DNA from: Argopecten irradians
Taxonomy: Eukaryota > Mollusca > Bivalvia > Pectinida > Pectinidae
Assembly (NCBI RefSeq): GCF_041381155.1
Contig: NC_091137.1
Coordinates: 10,225,765-10,289,764 of the forward strand
Direction: 5' to 3'
DNA: 64,000 nt
Both the position numbers and the translations under genes were made by a program. Every line of letters begins with the position of its first letter. Positions within the stretch are counted from its first letter, which is position 1. A model generated the notes under the pieces. That model ran no database searches. It was not told where the DNA came from and worked only from the letters and a program-made list of their open reading frames with translations. This document shows, piece after piece, positions 23,006 to 35,178 of this stretch.

Positions 23006-25318
23006 TAAAAATGGAAGAAGTTCAGGATCGGATGGTTTCAGTAGTGAATTTTATAAAAATTTTGGGAAGGATTTGAAATTGTTTGTGTGTAGAGCTATAA
23101 ATTATGCATATAATACTGGAACTTTATCAGATTTTCAAAATCAAGGGGTTATAACTTGTATACCTAAAGAGTCAAAAGATAGAAGATTAATAAAAAAAAA
23201 CTGGAGACCCATTACTTTATAAAACATATATTTTAAAATAGCCTCGACAGCAATAGCTAATCGCATTAAAAATGTTTTACCATCAATAATAAGTAATACA
23301 CAGAAGGGTTTTATGAAAGGCAGGTTTATAGGTGAAAATATCAAATTAATATATGATGTTATGCATGAATTAGAAGAAAGAAATATGTCTGGTCTTTTGC
23401 TATTAGCAGACTTTGAGAAAGCATTCGATTCAATTGAATGGAGTTTTATTCAAAGATCCTTAAAATCCTTCAATTTTGGTGAGTCTTTAATGAAATGGAT
23501 ACATATTCTATATCATAATGCAAAAAGCAGAATAGTCAATAATGGACATTTTTCATCCTTTTTTGAAGTACAACGCGGCTGTCGACAGGGGGATCCCCTA
23601 TCACCGTACTTGTTTCTGATCGGTATGGAAATTCTGTCTATACAATTAAAACAAAATATTAATATCAAAGGTGTTAAAATAAATGAGCGAGAAAATCTAA
23701 TTGGTCAATATGCAGATGATGCCTTTTTATTCCTAGATGGTTCTCCTAGATCATTATCCAGTACAATAACAGAGTTTAATAACTTTTATCTAGCCTCAGG
23801 TCTAAATTTAAATATACATAAATGTCAACTCATATCGATAGGAAATAAAAGATATTCTGATGAGATCCTGTGTCCTTAGCATCAGTTTAATTGGTTTTCT
23901 GAAAATTTTAAAGTGTTAGGGGTCCAGTTTTCACTCAATCTGTCAGATATCATTGAAATTAACTATAAAGAAAAGCTTTCCAAAATCAAAAGACTTCTTG
24001 GAATGTGGTCTACAAGAAACCTTACTCTGTTGGGGAAAATCACCATAATCAAAACATTTGCACTACCTCTTATAACCCATCTTCTCTATACTCTGCCGAA
24101 TCCGGATAGAAAATGGTTAAATGAAATCAATGCAGTGTTCTATAGATTCATATGGGGATATTAACCTGATAAAATAAAACGTAACACTCTGATTCTGGAT
24201 TATGAGGAGGGTGGATTAAGGATGATTCACATTGAAAGTTTTATGAAATATTTAAAAATTAAGTGGATTAAAAGAATTTATAATGAAGATGGGGATTGGC
24301 AATCTCTAGCCAAGAGAACTTTTAATAAGTTTGGAGGTGAAAGGATGTGGAACTTAGGGAAAGAGAAACTTGAAGAAATAGCAAAGAATATTACAAATAC
24401 GTTTTGGAAAGATGTTACACTAGCATGGGCAGAATACAAAGGTAATGATTTATCCCCTATTCTTGAAACTGATCTTCTTAATTATGTTCCTGTGCCACTC
24501 TTTAGACAATTTATTTTATATGAAAGAGAAGGGATTACAACAGTGAAAGATATTTTAAATAACAACTTAGAATTCCTATCTTTTAATGATATTAAAATAA
24601 AATGTAGTCAGCATAAATTTTTTGCAGCATTTCTCATTAGTGGGTAAGATACCTAAAGATAAATTAGATAAGGTGAGAAGAGAAAATGCAACAGGTAACA
24701 ATGTAATTATAAACTTATTTCAGAATATTTTGAAATTAACAGATTTGAAATATGTATATAAATCTCTTCTGAGAAGTTATAAACACTTCCCTGAAAAGCA
24801 ACACAAATGGATTGGAAAACTTCATATAGACCCAAATGAGGAATTAGACTGGAGGAAAATTTATACACTTAGTTTTAAGATGACTATGGATACAAGAATT
24901 CAAAATCTACAATATAAAATTCTCCATAGAATTCTAACTACAAATACTTTTTTTACACCAAATTAATGTAATTGATGATGATTTATGTACCTTCTGTAAG
25001 AACTCTCCAGAGACTATTGAACACTTACTGTTTTATTGTGGCAAAGTAGACAAAATATGGAAAGAATTCAAAAGTTGGTTAAATAATATAAGCCAAAACA
25101 ACATTCATATAGGTGAAGATTTGGGAATAAGAGATATACTATTTATTTGTGAAAACGGACCACCTGTTATTAATCATTTGATATTAATAATCAAATACCA
25201 TATTTATAACTGTCGCTTCAGGAAGACCCAACCAAATTTTGAGAGCTGTAAGAAACAGTTTTGTAAAATAAAACAAAATGAAAAAATAGTGGCTACTGAA
25301 AATAACACTGTTAATTAA
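23006..25318 (+). pseudogene. LINE ORF2 remnant: reverse transcriptase to C-terminal CCHC
   Basis: In reading order one sees the SPGSDG-like motif (SSGSDGFSSEFYK), ADFEKAFDSIEW, GCRQGDPLSPYLF and the catalytic YADD at 23709-23720. Next come the thumb/connection region and a C-terminal zinc motif, CTFC...HLLFYC (about 24993-25046). The motif set and the YADD fit the L1/Tx1 group. The frame is broken by in-frame stops at 23220-23222, 23877-23879 and 24162-24164, and by frameshifts near 24640 and near 24960. Outside those breaks the frame is continuous, so decay is moderate. The endonuclease domain is absent because of 5' truncation. Confidence 0.93.
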
Positions 25319-26274
25319 TTTACCCAAAAATGGTTCCCCTTAACTATTTAACTACTTTATTATTTTTTTTCTTATTTTTTCTTTTTAAATAAAAAAATAT
25401 CTGAAAAACAAACATTTGTTTTTTTTTTTGATATTATGGGCAACTAGATATTTTTCTTGTGCTAAAAAAAGGTGTTGTTTATGTTTGTGTTATTTTGTTG
25501 TTGTTTTGTTGTCTCCTATACATGTGGAACTATCTATGTACCAATTATGATTACAACAAAATTAGCTCTTCAAGATGGTCAATATCTCATACTACCCTAG
25601 CCAACAAATTGTAAAAAATATCTTTAAGAAAATGTGCTTATGATATATATGAACCTTCTTATGTATGAAATCTTATAAGGATTAATTCATTGGCTTTTAT
25701 TAAAATTACACATATACAATGCATGTATGTATATATGGTATGTGTGAATATATGTATATGAGTTAATTTAATTTCCCAAGATTGCATATGCAGAATTGTT
25801 TTACTTCTTAATTTTTATTAACCAGTTTCAACTGACCCTTGTGGAAACACATTGGACTTTTATGGGTCATGTTGCTGCTGAAGATAAATAATGTGTTACT
25901 GCTATTGTGAAAAATTTATACATGTATGTGTTAAGTCTGTATTAGGGCACGACAGTGCGAACAAGTATATGTATAGATACATGTAATATATGTGTGCTGG
26001 TATAGGAAAATGGAGAAATGGAACAATTGTTTTAGTTGCACATATGTCGAGTGCTATGGATATATATGTAGTGTTTGTTTTTGTTTGCTTTTTGTTTGTT
26101 TTTCGTAATGTCTAAAGTCATGTAGTTCATAATGTAAGTGTGCCATACATATATGTATTTTTGAGGTTCCCAATTGATGATTGATACTTGCCTAGCGTCT
26201 CTTGTACACATACAGGTAAGCTGTTATATCAATTGATCCTATCTACAAATGTTACAGACTTGTCTGATTCTTTT

Positions 26275-26560
26275 CCAGTGCTCAGTTCTATGTCACTAAA
26301 ATTTTAAAAATTGTGATTTCAAAATCAAGGAATATGTGACATAGCATATATATAAATGATTACATGTATGAATAAAAGAGAAACCCTCTCACTTATTTTA
26401 AATTTGTAGATATATATTTGTGCTCAACTTTATGCCACAAGAATTTAAAAAAATATGATGTCATAAGTAACAAATAGATGACATAACATAAATAATATAT
26501 ATGATTACATGTATGAATACAAGAGAAACCCTTTCACTTAATTTAAAGTTATATATCTAC
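26275..26560 (+). repeat. tandem duplication in the LINE 3' region
   Basis: Two diverged copies of about 140 bp share GATTACATGTATGAATA.AAG, AGAGAAACCCT.TCACTTA and TATGCCAC/TATGTCAC-type blocks. Such 3'-UTR duplications are common in LINE families. Confidence 0.7.
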
Positions 26561-26767
26561 CGTATATTTGTATTTGTATGAATGAGTTTGGAGAATGAAT
26601 GGAGCAAATCAAATGTGATGAATGAAAGCGATCGAGTAAAAGGAGTGAAAGAGACCTCCTGTGAGAGGCTATATGTTGTAAGAGGGATGAACCCAGGGTC
26701 CCAACCCTGGCACCCCTTTAATTTGCTGGGGAATAAAATCGATTTTGAAACCTTAAAAAAAAAAAAA

Positions 26768-26782
26768 TAAAGTGATGAACCT
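26768..26782 (+). repeat. LINE target-site duplication, right copy
   Basis: TAAAGTGATGAACCT directly after the poly-A tract, identical to 22991-23005. Confidence 0.92.
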
Positions 26783-28195
26783 AACGTGAAGTAAGATTTT
26801 CATTGTTGCCGCCTAAGAGATATTTTGATCAGCAAAATATTTTGATTAAAAAAGGATATATCGATGGGCATAATAATATTAAGGACATATAAACATAAAC
26901 AGATTAAGTCCTTCATAAAATGTTTAACTATGAATGTATGGAATATAGTTTTCAAAACGGCAAGGTGCGCGAATATTTAGTTTTATGCCCTGTCAAATGG
27001 AACCTGGCGCGTTGCAAAGCATTGGAAATATGAAAAATCATCCATAGACGCTAAAAGTCGACATTAGAAATTACATTTTATTGTGTCAACCGATTGAGCA
27101 AGCAATAATTCAGTATCGGGCATGTGGCTGCTCGCGATCATCAACACAGATCAAAGGTACCGATCGCTAAAATCAGATATATATATATGTTTCTGCTAAA
27201 ATGTAGGTCACATGCCTGATAATAAATCAAACAGACAGAGTCAAAATAAATCCAACTTCTGCCAATTTAAACTATACATACATAGTTGTTGATTAGATTC
27301 TGTATTTGTCACAATTATTTGATTTTAGAAACTCTGATAATTTGATAATATCCTATTCTGAGCTTTTACAAACCGCGTCAGTTACGTGGTAACAAAATGT
27401 GTGATCCATCCATACATGTACAATGTATTGTACACTTAAAATATGCCTGCTCGAAAGTCTAGGACTGCCGTTGCCATGGTCACTTGGACTTCATACTATG
27501 TCATCAACCACACGGGTATGATAATTTAATTACCTAACATTGGTCAGCCTGGGACCTGGGGCCTTCATTGGGCCCCTTCAATATGTTCAGTCAGATGTAT
27601 CACAGCTAACAACACTTGTATACGTACCTTATCCCAACCCCAGGAGGTCAATTTATAGCATGCTGTACTTGGGTGGCAGCCTCTCTACCTATATACATTG
27701 TACTCATCACACAAATACGTAAAGTTAATGCTAGTCAATAGGGATATGTATTTTAAGTGGTTGTTGCATTTTAATTAATTTGATAATGAAGCCTTATATC
27801 TTACTTATAAATCCTTGTTTGTATATTAAAATAAAAGAATATAATCAAAATACCCGGTGTATAATTAAGAAAAACATTTATTTCTAGATTATTGGAATAT
27901 CCAATTCCATCAAATTACTTTTTATTTTTTATTTTTTTGACACCATGGTTGTGCCAATCATGCTTGATTTACGCATTGTAAAGCTCCCGTCAGCTCCACT
28001 TCACGGCTGCCTGTCATGACAATAATTTACATGTAGGTGTATTCAGCATCACTTACTCTGTTTTACCAGCTAGTTTTTACCTCACCCTAATCTATCCCCA
28101 GGATACGATGTACATGTCTACCCCAGGCTTTCCAACATGCATGTAAATGTACGTGTATCTAATAAAAATGGTATTTATGTATTTCAAATTCATAA
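26783..28195. other. no recognisable gene
   Basis: AT-rich sequence. A 60-codon frame at 27540-27722 (+) has no domain or splice support. Confidence 0.5.
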
Positions 28196-28366
28196 CGAAA
28201 AAATATGTCTGTTTAGGGTTACATTGGCAAAAAAAGTAGGGTCGGTCGGATTTTTTTCTTCTATTTGTTTTAGTGTCGTTCACTCTAAAATGATGGCCGG
28301 AACCGGAGTCTGAGATCGAAATCCCGACTATGTATTTTTTTGTAACCCTTAACAGACATTTTTTTG
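28196..28366. mobile_element. ~170-bp MITE with TGTCTGTT(T/A)AGGGTTACA ends
   Basis: ATGTCTGTTTAGGGTTACAT on the left is mirrored by the reverse complement of CCCTTAACAGACAT on the right, and AAAAAAAGTAGGGTCGG-like sequence follows inward at both ends. No coding capacity. The minus-strand frames overlapping it are incidental. Confidence 0.6.
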
Positions 28367-29399
28367 GCCTTAAGTATATGATTTTTAAACGGTAAAGTAT
28401 ATTTGTTTGTCTTAACAAACTTCCATTGAAACAATTCAAAAATCACATGTTCAAAGATACTGCCCCCATTCAGATAAAGCCGTACAAACACAGAAGGCTC
28501 TCGCCATCTATCGATGGTCACCTCGAGGTCCCATCCTGAACTCATCGGGTATTATCACGATCTATTCACCGAGGAGTTCCGGATGCTGGAGGTCCCTTTG
28601 ACAAATTGTGATTATTGGACCATGACGCAATATACGGTCAAGATAACTTGCGGGGTTGGGATCATAAATATATTGTGTTTACCAGTGATTAAGAATCAAA
28701 ACAAATAGCCTACAATAAGTGGAAGACGTCAGTGGATTTAATTTTGCATGATCTTTTATAGACGTTCAGTTTTTAATGAAGGATACGTAATTGAGCTATT
28801 TTACGGACACTACTTTTAGAACTTAAACTAGCAAAGAAAAATAATATACAAGTGTATATATTTTAATGAAAGACAATCTACAAGCGCTAGATAACTGATT
28901 GATATGCATCAAATCTTTTTATTGAAAAGCTGATGTCTTACCCGGTATATGAATGTATTACTGATAGCTTATTATGAAATAAAAAAAGTGTTTCAAAAGC
29001 ACAATAAGACTGGTTTTTTGCTGCAATTCAAAGTTGTTTTGACTTGTGGAAATGCGTTTATTTCATGTAAATGATATACATATATATATAATGTAATCTA
29101 CCCATAAGACACTGACTTTTGAAAACGAAATATTTTAGATATGAAATAGAAACTACTGATATAAAATTAAATAGACATTTATAAATTACTTAATGAATAT
29201 GAATTAATCTTTGTTACTTTTGCAGTGAAAAGGTTTTATTTATGTAGCAGAGATACACACACGTATATTTACTAAGAAAAATACCGTATAGTTATATGTA
29301 CTGTACACTTACTTGTGAATGTTGTAATTAAAAAAATTAAACACTAAAAAATTATTATTATGTATTATTTCAAATTGAAGAATGTATTCTTCGCCCGAT
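28367..29399. other. no recognisable gene
   Basis: A GC-richer patch at about 28495-28670 gives a 64-codon plus-strand frame (28514-28708) with no recognised domain. The remainder is AT-rich. Confidence 0.45.
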
Positions 29400-29693
29400 C
29401 CCTAGCTGTAGCACATGTACATCACCTGTCTGTCTAGGTCTGAATGTACCTGGACACCATGTCCACTCGTCGTGGACACCGTGTTCACACGTAGTGCACT
29501 CCGTGTCTACCTGTAGTCTAAATCTTGTGCACTCCGTGTCTACCTCTAGTCTAAATCTTGTGCAGTCCGTGTCTACCTGTAGTCTAAATCTTGTGCACTC
29601 CGTGTCTACCTGTAGTCTAAACCTCGTGCACTCCGTGTGCACTCGTAGTTCACACCGTGTGCACAATGTGTAACCTTTAGTCTACTACCAACT
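29400..29693 (-). repeat. minisatellite-bearing repeat, inverted partner of 21781-22020
   Basis: Reverse complement of the 21.8-kb copy with more units: about five CTTGTGCACTCCGTGTCTAC / CTGTAGTCTAAATC units of about 37 bp. It ends TAGTCTACTACCAACTGT at 29693. The 98-codon minus frame is the repeat read as protein. Confidence 0.85.
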
Positions 29694-29701
29694 GTACTTT
29701 A

Positions 29702-29815
29702 TCGTTCGCACGCAATAATCATGTTGTTCCCACTCAATAATATTTCGTTCGAACGCAATAATATTCCGTTCCCACGCAATAATTTTTCGTTCCCACGCAA
29801 TAATTTTATTTATTT
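29702..29815. repeat. short minisatellite, ~23-bp period
   Basis: About five units of CGTTCCCACGCAATAAT plus a variable T/A-rich spacer sit directly after the inverted minisatellite repeat. Confidence 0.85.
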
Positions 29816-30009
29816 CATGTCCGCTCCCAGCCACCGTACATTATCATACATGCATGATATGACAGTAATCATGCCACCGTAGTAATATGATATGGCCTAC
29901 AATTTATGAAACGGCATCTTATCTAAAAAAGATGTTTTCTTTATTTTTAACCATTAAGCTTTATTGTATTATATTTTATATATTCAATGAAATACATATA
30001 ATTGTATTT

Positions 30010-30365
30010 ATCTTGTACGTACAACATACATGTAGTATCTTGCACATGTATGAACGACTTAGTGTATAAACTTGTACGTACAAGATGCAAAGTTGTACGT
30101 ACATGATACTACGTTGTACGTGCAAATGTACAAGATAATAATTTGTACGTACAAGATACTGTAATAACATGTACGTACTTGTAAGATATGAAGTTATACG
30201 TACAAGATGATAACTTGTACCTACAAGATTCTAGGTTTTACGTACATGATACAACGATGTACGCACAAACATACAAGATTATAGTCTGTGCATACGTACG
30301 TACAAACGTACACGATACTGTAACAATAGATACTTATAAAATACTAAGTTATACGTACATGATAA
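30010..30365. repeat. degenerate array of palindromic TTGTACGTACAA units
   Basis: About a dozen units spaced roughly 20-30 bp carry TTGTACGTACAA or near variants followed by GATACTA/GATGATA-like spacers. Exact copies of the 12-bp palindrome start near 30014, 30071 and 30141. Because the core is self-complementary, both strands show similar motifs. The short frames on both strands are artefacts. Confidence 0.85.
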
Positions 30366-30738
30366 TTGGCCGTCATGGGTAAAAGTATCGCGCTCCAAAT
30401 ATGGCAAATATAGTTCCATATATGGAATGACTTACAAATTTTCACTACGAAAGAAATATAATGTCACATAGTTTTTTAACATTAACTTTAAAGTTCTTTT
30501 TCGCTAAATTCTGAATAACACTTATATTTGTTCAGTTTCACGATGTTTATTCTTAGTTTGTTGGCCTTTTAAAACTTTTAAACATATTTTACCTGTTGAG
30601 TGTGTCATTTCGTCACGGTTTCCGGTAAATCAAACATATAGCGGCATATTTGAACAGAATTATACGTGTGTTGGATTTTACCACTAATAGTTGATGAAAC
30701 ATTATAATCGAAAGGTTTGTTAATTGAATATTGATTAT

Positions 30739-31213
30739 AGTTGTCAGAACAATACAGTGACATAATTGTCAGAACAATACAGTGACATAATTGTCAGAAC
30801 AATACAGTGACATAATTGTCAGAACAATACAGTGACATAATTGTCAGAACAATACAGTGACATAATTGTCAGAACAATACAGTGACATAATTGTCAGAAC
30901 AATACAGTGACATAATTGTCAGAACAATACAGTGACATAATTGTCAGAACAATACAGTGACATAATTGTCAGAACAATACAGTGACATAATTGTCAGAAC
31001 AATACAGTGACATAATTGTCAGAACAATACAGTGACATAATTGTCAGAACAATACAGTGACATAATTGTCAGAACAATACAGTGACATAATTGTCAGAAC
31101 AATACAGTGACATAATTGTCAGAACAATACAGTGACATAATTGTCAGAACAATACAGTGACATAATTGTCAGAACAATACAGTGACATAATTGTCAGAAC
31201 AATACAGTGACAT
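30739..31213. repeat. homogeneous 25-bp satellite, 19 copies
   Basis: TTGTCAGAACAATACAGTGA plus CATAA repeats with essentially no variation from 30741. It stops in the middle of a unit at 31213, where LINE sequence starts. The homogeneity points to very recent expansion, or to an assembly-sensitive array. Confidence 0.95.
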
Positions 31214-33735
31214 TAGGATATTAAGCGAAAAATATATCTTTTTACCAACAATTAAGTACAAAAGTTATCTAAAACCATACTGGTCTACTGCATTATCAGA
31301 ATTGCATAAAAATGTCCAATCAAAAAGACAAGTTTGGTTAAAAGATGGAAAACCTAGAAATTTATCTAAAAGTTTTCTTGAATATAAAGAAAGTAAAACC
31401 TCCTTCAGAAGAAACCTCCGTGAGGCATTCAATAAGTATATGTCTGATCAATTTAATGAAATAGATAAATCTAGTGAAATCGATCAAAATTTTTTTTGGC
31501 AGTTATACAGAGGGAAATCTTTTAAAAATCAAGTACTTCAGACTGAAATGAAATACAATAATATTGTTTTACGTGACCCCAATAGCATTGTTAAAGCATG
31601 GGCATCTCATTTCGAAAATCTATTCCGAGATGCACCGAATAAAGAATTTAATAGTAATTTTCATGCAGAAATAACCAATCGTGTGGCTGAAATTGAAGCA
31701 CTAGTCCGTAACGAGGAGGATATATATCTGAATGAATGTGTTAGCACTTCGGAGATTGTTTTATTGTGTAAAAAATTGAAATCTAAGAAAGCAGGAGGAT
31801 GGGATGGCTTAGTATATGAGCACATCAAATATGGTGGTACGTTACTCTTTGATTATATAGCTAGATTGTTCAACTGTGTTATAAAAAACGAATATATTCC
31901 AAAAGATTGGAAAAAAGGTATTATTATAACATTGTACAAAGGTCAAGGTAAAAAGAAAGATGACCCAAATAGTTACAGGGGAATCACATTGCTACCTGTA
32001 TTTTTCAAATTGTTTGAAATTATTCTATCGGAAAGAATTAAAACAGTTCTTAATTCTAACTTGTTTCCGAATCAACAGCAGTCTGCTTATCAAAAGAACT
32101 TGTGTAGTTTATGTACGTCATTTACTTTACAAGAGTGCATTAATCACAATATCGAATATGGTTCAAATGTTTATTTTGCATTTTTAGACAGTAATAAAGC
32201 ATTTGACACCGTGTGGCATGCTGGATTACTATACAAACTTTATGAATTGGGTCTTAATTCAAAAATGTGGATTTTGCTAAAATGTATGTATACAAATGTT
32301 GAAAGTTGTGTTTTATATAATGGGTTAAAGTCTCCCATGCTCAAAATGGAACGTGGAATATTACAGGGAGGGGCATTGTCTGCCAAAATGTATTTAGTTT
32401 TTATTAATGATTTATTAAATAAAATAGAGAATTCTGGTCTAGGTGCAGTGATTGTAGATTTGAATGTTAATGTTCCCACACAAGCAGATGATGTCTGTTT
32501 AGTTAGCACCAGTTTTAAAAGCCTTCAGAAAATGATTTTAATCTGTGAAGATTATAGTAGAAAATGGCGTTTTTCATTTTCTGCCGTAAAAAGCAAAATT
32601 GTAACTTTTACAAATCAAAGGATAAGAACTTGTACTGTGTATAATAATGCTTATCTTTATAATTGTATTATGCCACAGACTGAAGAAATTACACATGTTG
32701 GTATATTATTAAATTCCAAACAAAATTATTTTGATAGAACATCGAATGCTTGTAAAAAAATTAAGGTCAGGTACAATGTCCATTGTCCGCTCTGGTGCTC
32801 ATCCATGTGCCCTTAACCCCTTAACTGTAGCAAAAATTATCAAAATTAAGGTTTATCCATCTGCTTTATACGGTTGCGAGCTTTGGCAACTCACAAGAAC
32901 GGAAATTACAATGTTAGAGAGAGCACAACACTTTATTGTTAAATCGATACAGGGATTCGAAAAGAGGACCAGAACGGATATGTGCACATCATTACTTGGT
33001 TGGACCTCTATTGAAGCGTATATAGACACCAGAAAATTGTTATTTTTTGGAAGATTATGTAGAATGAAACCAACATCTCTTGTTTTTAAAGTTTTTACTA
33101 CTAGACTCCTTCTTTTTCGTCTTGGTAGAACATACCAAGAGGGATTTATTCCTGACATAGTAGAAATATTGAACAAGTACTCATTATATAAAGAGTTAAA
33201 AACATTTTTTGAAACCGGAACTTTTAGAAAGAATGTTGTTTGGAAAAAAATAGTTTACAATGCTGTTATAAAATTTGAGGAGCATTTTAATAAACATATG
33301 AAAATTGATACAGACTTTAGAAGATTTCGTGAATTACATAACGAACTTAAACCTTATATTTTATGGAAAGCTTGCGCTTTTGTTCCCTCAATACACAGAA
33401 ATAATACATTATATAATGAAAATAGTTATAACTATACGTAGTTTGAATACGATGGAATTATGTCATAAATGTGGGTTTCTGTACACGGACCCTATGACAC
33501 ATTTAGTTCTACAATGTTCATATACCTCTGAGTTGAGAGACCAACTTTGGTGTTGCATAATTAATATCAGTGATATATTGTTTAGTGTATATTTACACTC
33601 GCTTACAGATGTACAGATATTTCATATATTGATTGGAGGGATGTTTTCTTCACTATTAGTGAAGAAGAACTGAATGATTTCAGAATAAAATCTGTTGTCT
33701 ATGTGTACAAGATGTGTAAATCATATTATGCTTAA
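31214..33735 (+). pseudogene. LINE ORF2 remnant (reverse transcriptase, CCHC end)
   Basis: A long open stretch (to 32816) contains the pre-RT linker (LKPYWS...), KSKKAGGWDGLVYEHIK, DWKKGIIITLYKG, YRGITLLPVFFKLFE, AFLDSNKAFDTVWH and GILQGGALSAKMYLVFINDL. The catalytic ADD motif at 32481-32492 is preceded by Gln instead of the usual aromatic residue. Reading then shifts near the A run at about 32755, again near 33425, and again near 33645. The C-terminal zinc motif CHKCG...HLVLQC (about 33462-33520) is present. The first 541 codons lack any stop, so the copy is younger than the LINE at 23 kb. The endonuclease domain is missing. The linker resembles that at 42724-42861, indicating the same or a sister family. 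Confidence 0.9.
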
Positions 33736-34187
33736 TTATGTATTAATTGAAAAAAGAGGAGTTGATATATTTATACACTTTAATGTGAATTACATGCTGT
33801 ATCCTTAAAATTATAGAATAGATGTGCGAGCCCGTAACGCCTCGCTAGGTACTTGTAGGGCTCTGCCCACCCCTACTGTTAGTTGTATGATTTTGTTATA
33901 AATCTCATATAACAAAAGAATAATGGGTAATGAATAATAATTAAGTTAATAAAAAGCATCGGGTTGCACACTTTGTTATGCCATCCTATATTTAACGTAT
34001 AAATGAATATTTATAAGATATTTTGTATATACTTATACTTGTACTTATATTATTGAACAAATAACTATTTATTAATGTAATGTTTACTTTGTATTACTCT
34101 TATATTTAAAAATGCTTTGTATATTTGTGTTTATTATTCATGCTTTTGTAATCTTCAAATTTGGAGGCAATAAAGAGAATAATAATA
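31214..34187 (+). mobile_element. 5'-truncated CR1/jockey-like LINE joined to the satellite
   Basis: LINE sequence starts immediately at the end of the 25-bp satellite, within the region between endonuclease and reverse transcriptase. It runs to ORF2's likely stop (33733-33735) and through about 450 bp of 3' sequence ending GCAATAAAGAGAATAATAATAG, a short AAT-type tail as used by CR1/jockey-like groups rather than poly-A. No flanking target-site duplication was recognised. Confidence 0.85.
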
Positions 34188-34512
34188 GAAAAACAATTAA
34201 TTCAATCATAAAAAACTAACATAACTATATTTTCATGATTTGTTTACAAAGGGAAAAAGTTCTAATGGTTCTGTCCTCATGGGAGGTAATTATATAATTC
34301 AGTTCAACTAAACCATAAACATGAACGATAACTCTTTATGGCACAAGCCAAAATGACTAGACAATAACGGGGAAATAGCTGTCCATAAAACAAAAAAAAA
34401 TAACCCTGACTGTTATCAGAACAAATACTGACCGTATTGTCATTCTTATAGTATTATTCACATTAGTCATGCATTGATTTTCAGGTCTTTTTTGTCGATT
34501 TGATGGCCTCTA

Positions 34513-34603
34513 AAATGAAGGATAGCTATTCTATGTCAAGTTGGAATATAAATGGACTTGGTAAAAAATCACCGAGAATATTTTACACCGTTTTATGAAA
34601 TAT
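34513..34603 (+). pseudogene. LINE endonuclease N-terminal fragment
   Basis: The frame reads MKDSYSMSSWNINGLGKKSP. SWNINGLG is the hallmark start of the APE-type endonuclease domain of non-LTR elements (Asn as metal ligand). The fragment is cut at 34604 by a TTAA-flanked MITE and cannot be followed reliably on the other side. Confidence 0.6.
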
Positions 34604-35178
34604 TTAAAGGGACAATTCACTGAGGCTTATTCTATTACATAACCAAGAAGCAAAATATGGCATAAATGTATTGTTTACCTTTCTTATGAAACATATAACA
34701 TAAAAATATTGACAAATTCCCCGTCATTGTAAAGTATTTTAATTGATACCATTGAAATTACAAATCGTTGATCAATACGATAAAGCAGGTACATGTATAC
34801 GTTGTACCCTTACCCGAGCCAAAGTCACGCACGCTAAACAAATGAACTACATAACCACTGAGGAGGCGATAAAATGATTTTTAGGTAAGACAATTCACCT
34901 AATAAGGTAAACACACTACTGTCAGAGCGATTTGAGCAGTTCTAGACAAAAGTTGCATTACTTTACGAGCAAGGGACAGGGTTCGGCATACAAGACTTTT
35001 GACCACAATGTGTAATGGCGGACAGCGAGCGAGTTTGAATATTTCACACACATTTCAACACCATGGGCTTTTCTGGCATATCACAGTAAAACCGACTGAT
35101 CTAAATTCCATTAGAACTGGTTTGTTTCCAAAATATGTACAAATTTTAATGTTCTCTTAGACCGAATTGTCCCTTTAA
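34604..35178. mobile_element. TTAA-flanked MITE family 1, full copy
   Basis: TTAAAGGGACAATTCACTGA at the left and GACCGAATTGTCCCTTTAA at the right form inverted ends with TTAA at both outer edges, as for piggyBac-type target sites. The 575-bp interior has no frame. A truncated copy is at 38280-38604. The element interrupts LINE endonuclease sequence. Confidence 0.85.

Larger units (their letters stand above)
23006..26767 (+). mobile_element. 5'-truncated L1/Tx1-like LINE insertion
   Basis: The insert runs from inside the reverse-transcriptase region of ORF2, through the ORF2 stop (25316-25318) and about 1.4 kb of 3' untranslated sequence, to a poly-A tail (26755-26767). The 15-bp target-site duplication on both sides is the signature of target-primed reverse transcription. 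The 3' region holds a tandem duplication (about 26275-26560) and a short hairpin, CCCAGGGTCCCAACCCTGG (about 26692-26710). The 5' truncation removes ORF1 and the endonuclease domain, so the copy was dead on arrival. Confidence 0.92.

Noticed and set aside
30739..31213. CRISPR-like array
   Set aside because: There are no distinct spacers: the repeats are contiguous 25-bp units in a eukaryotic sequence.
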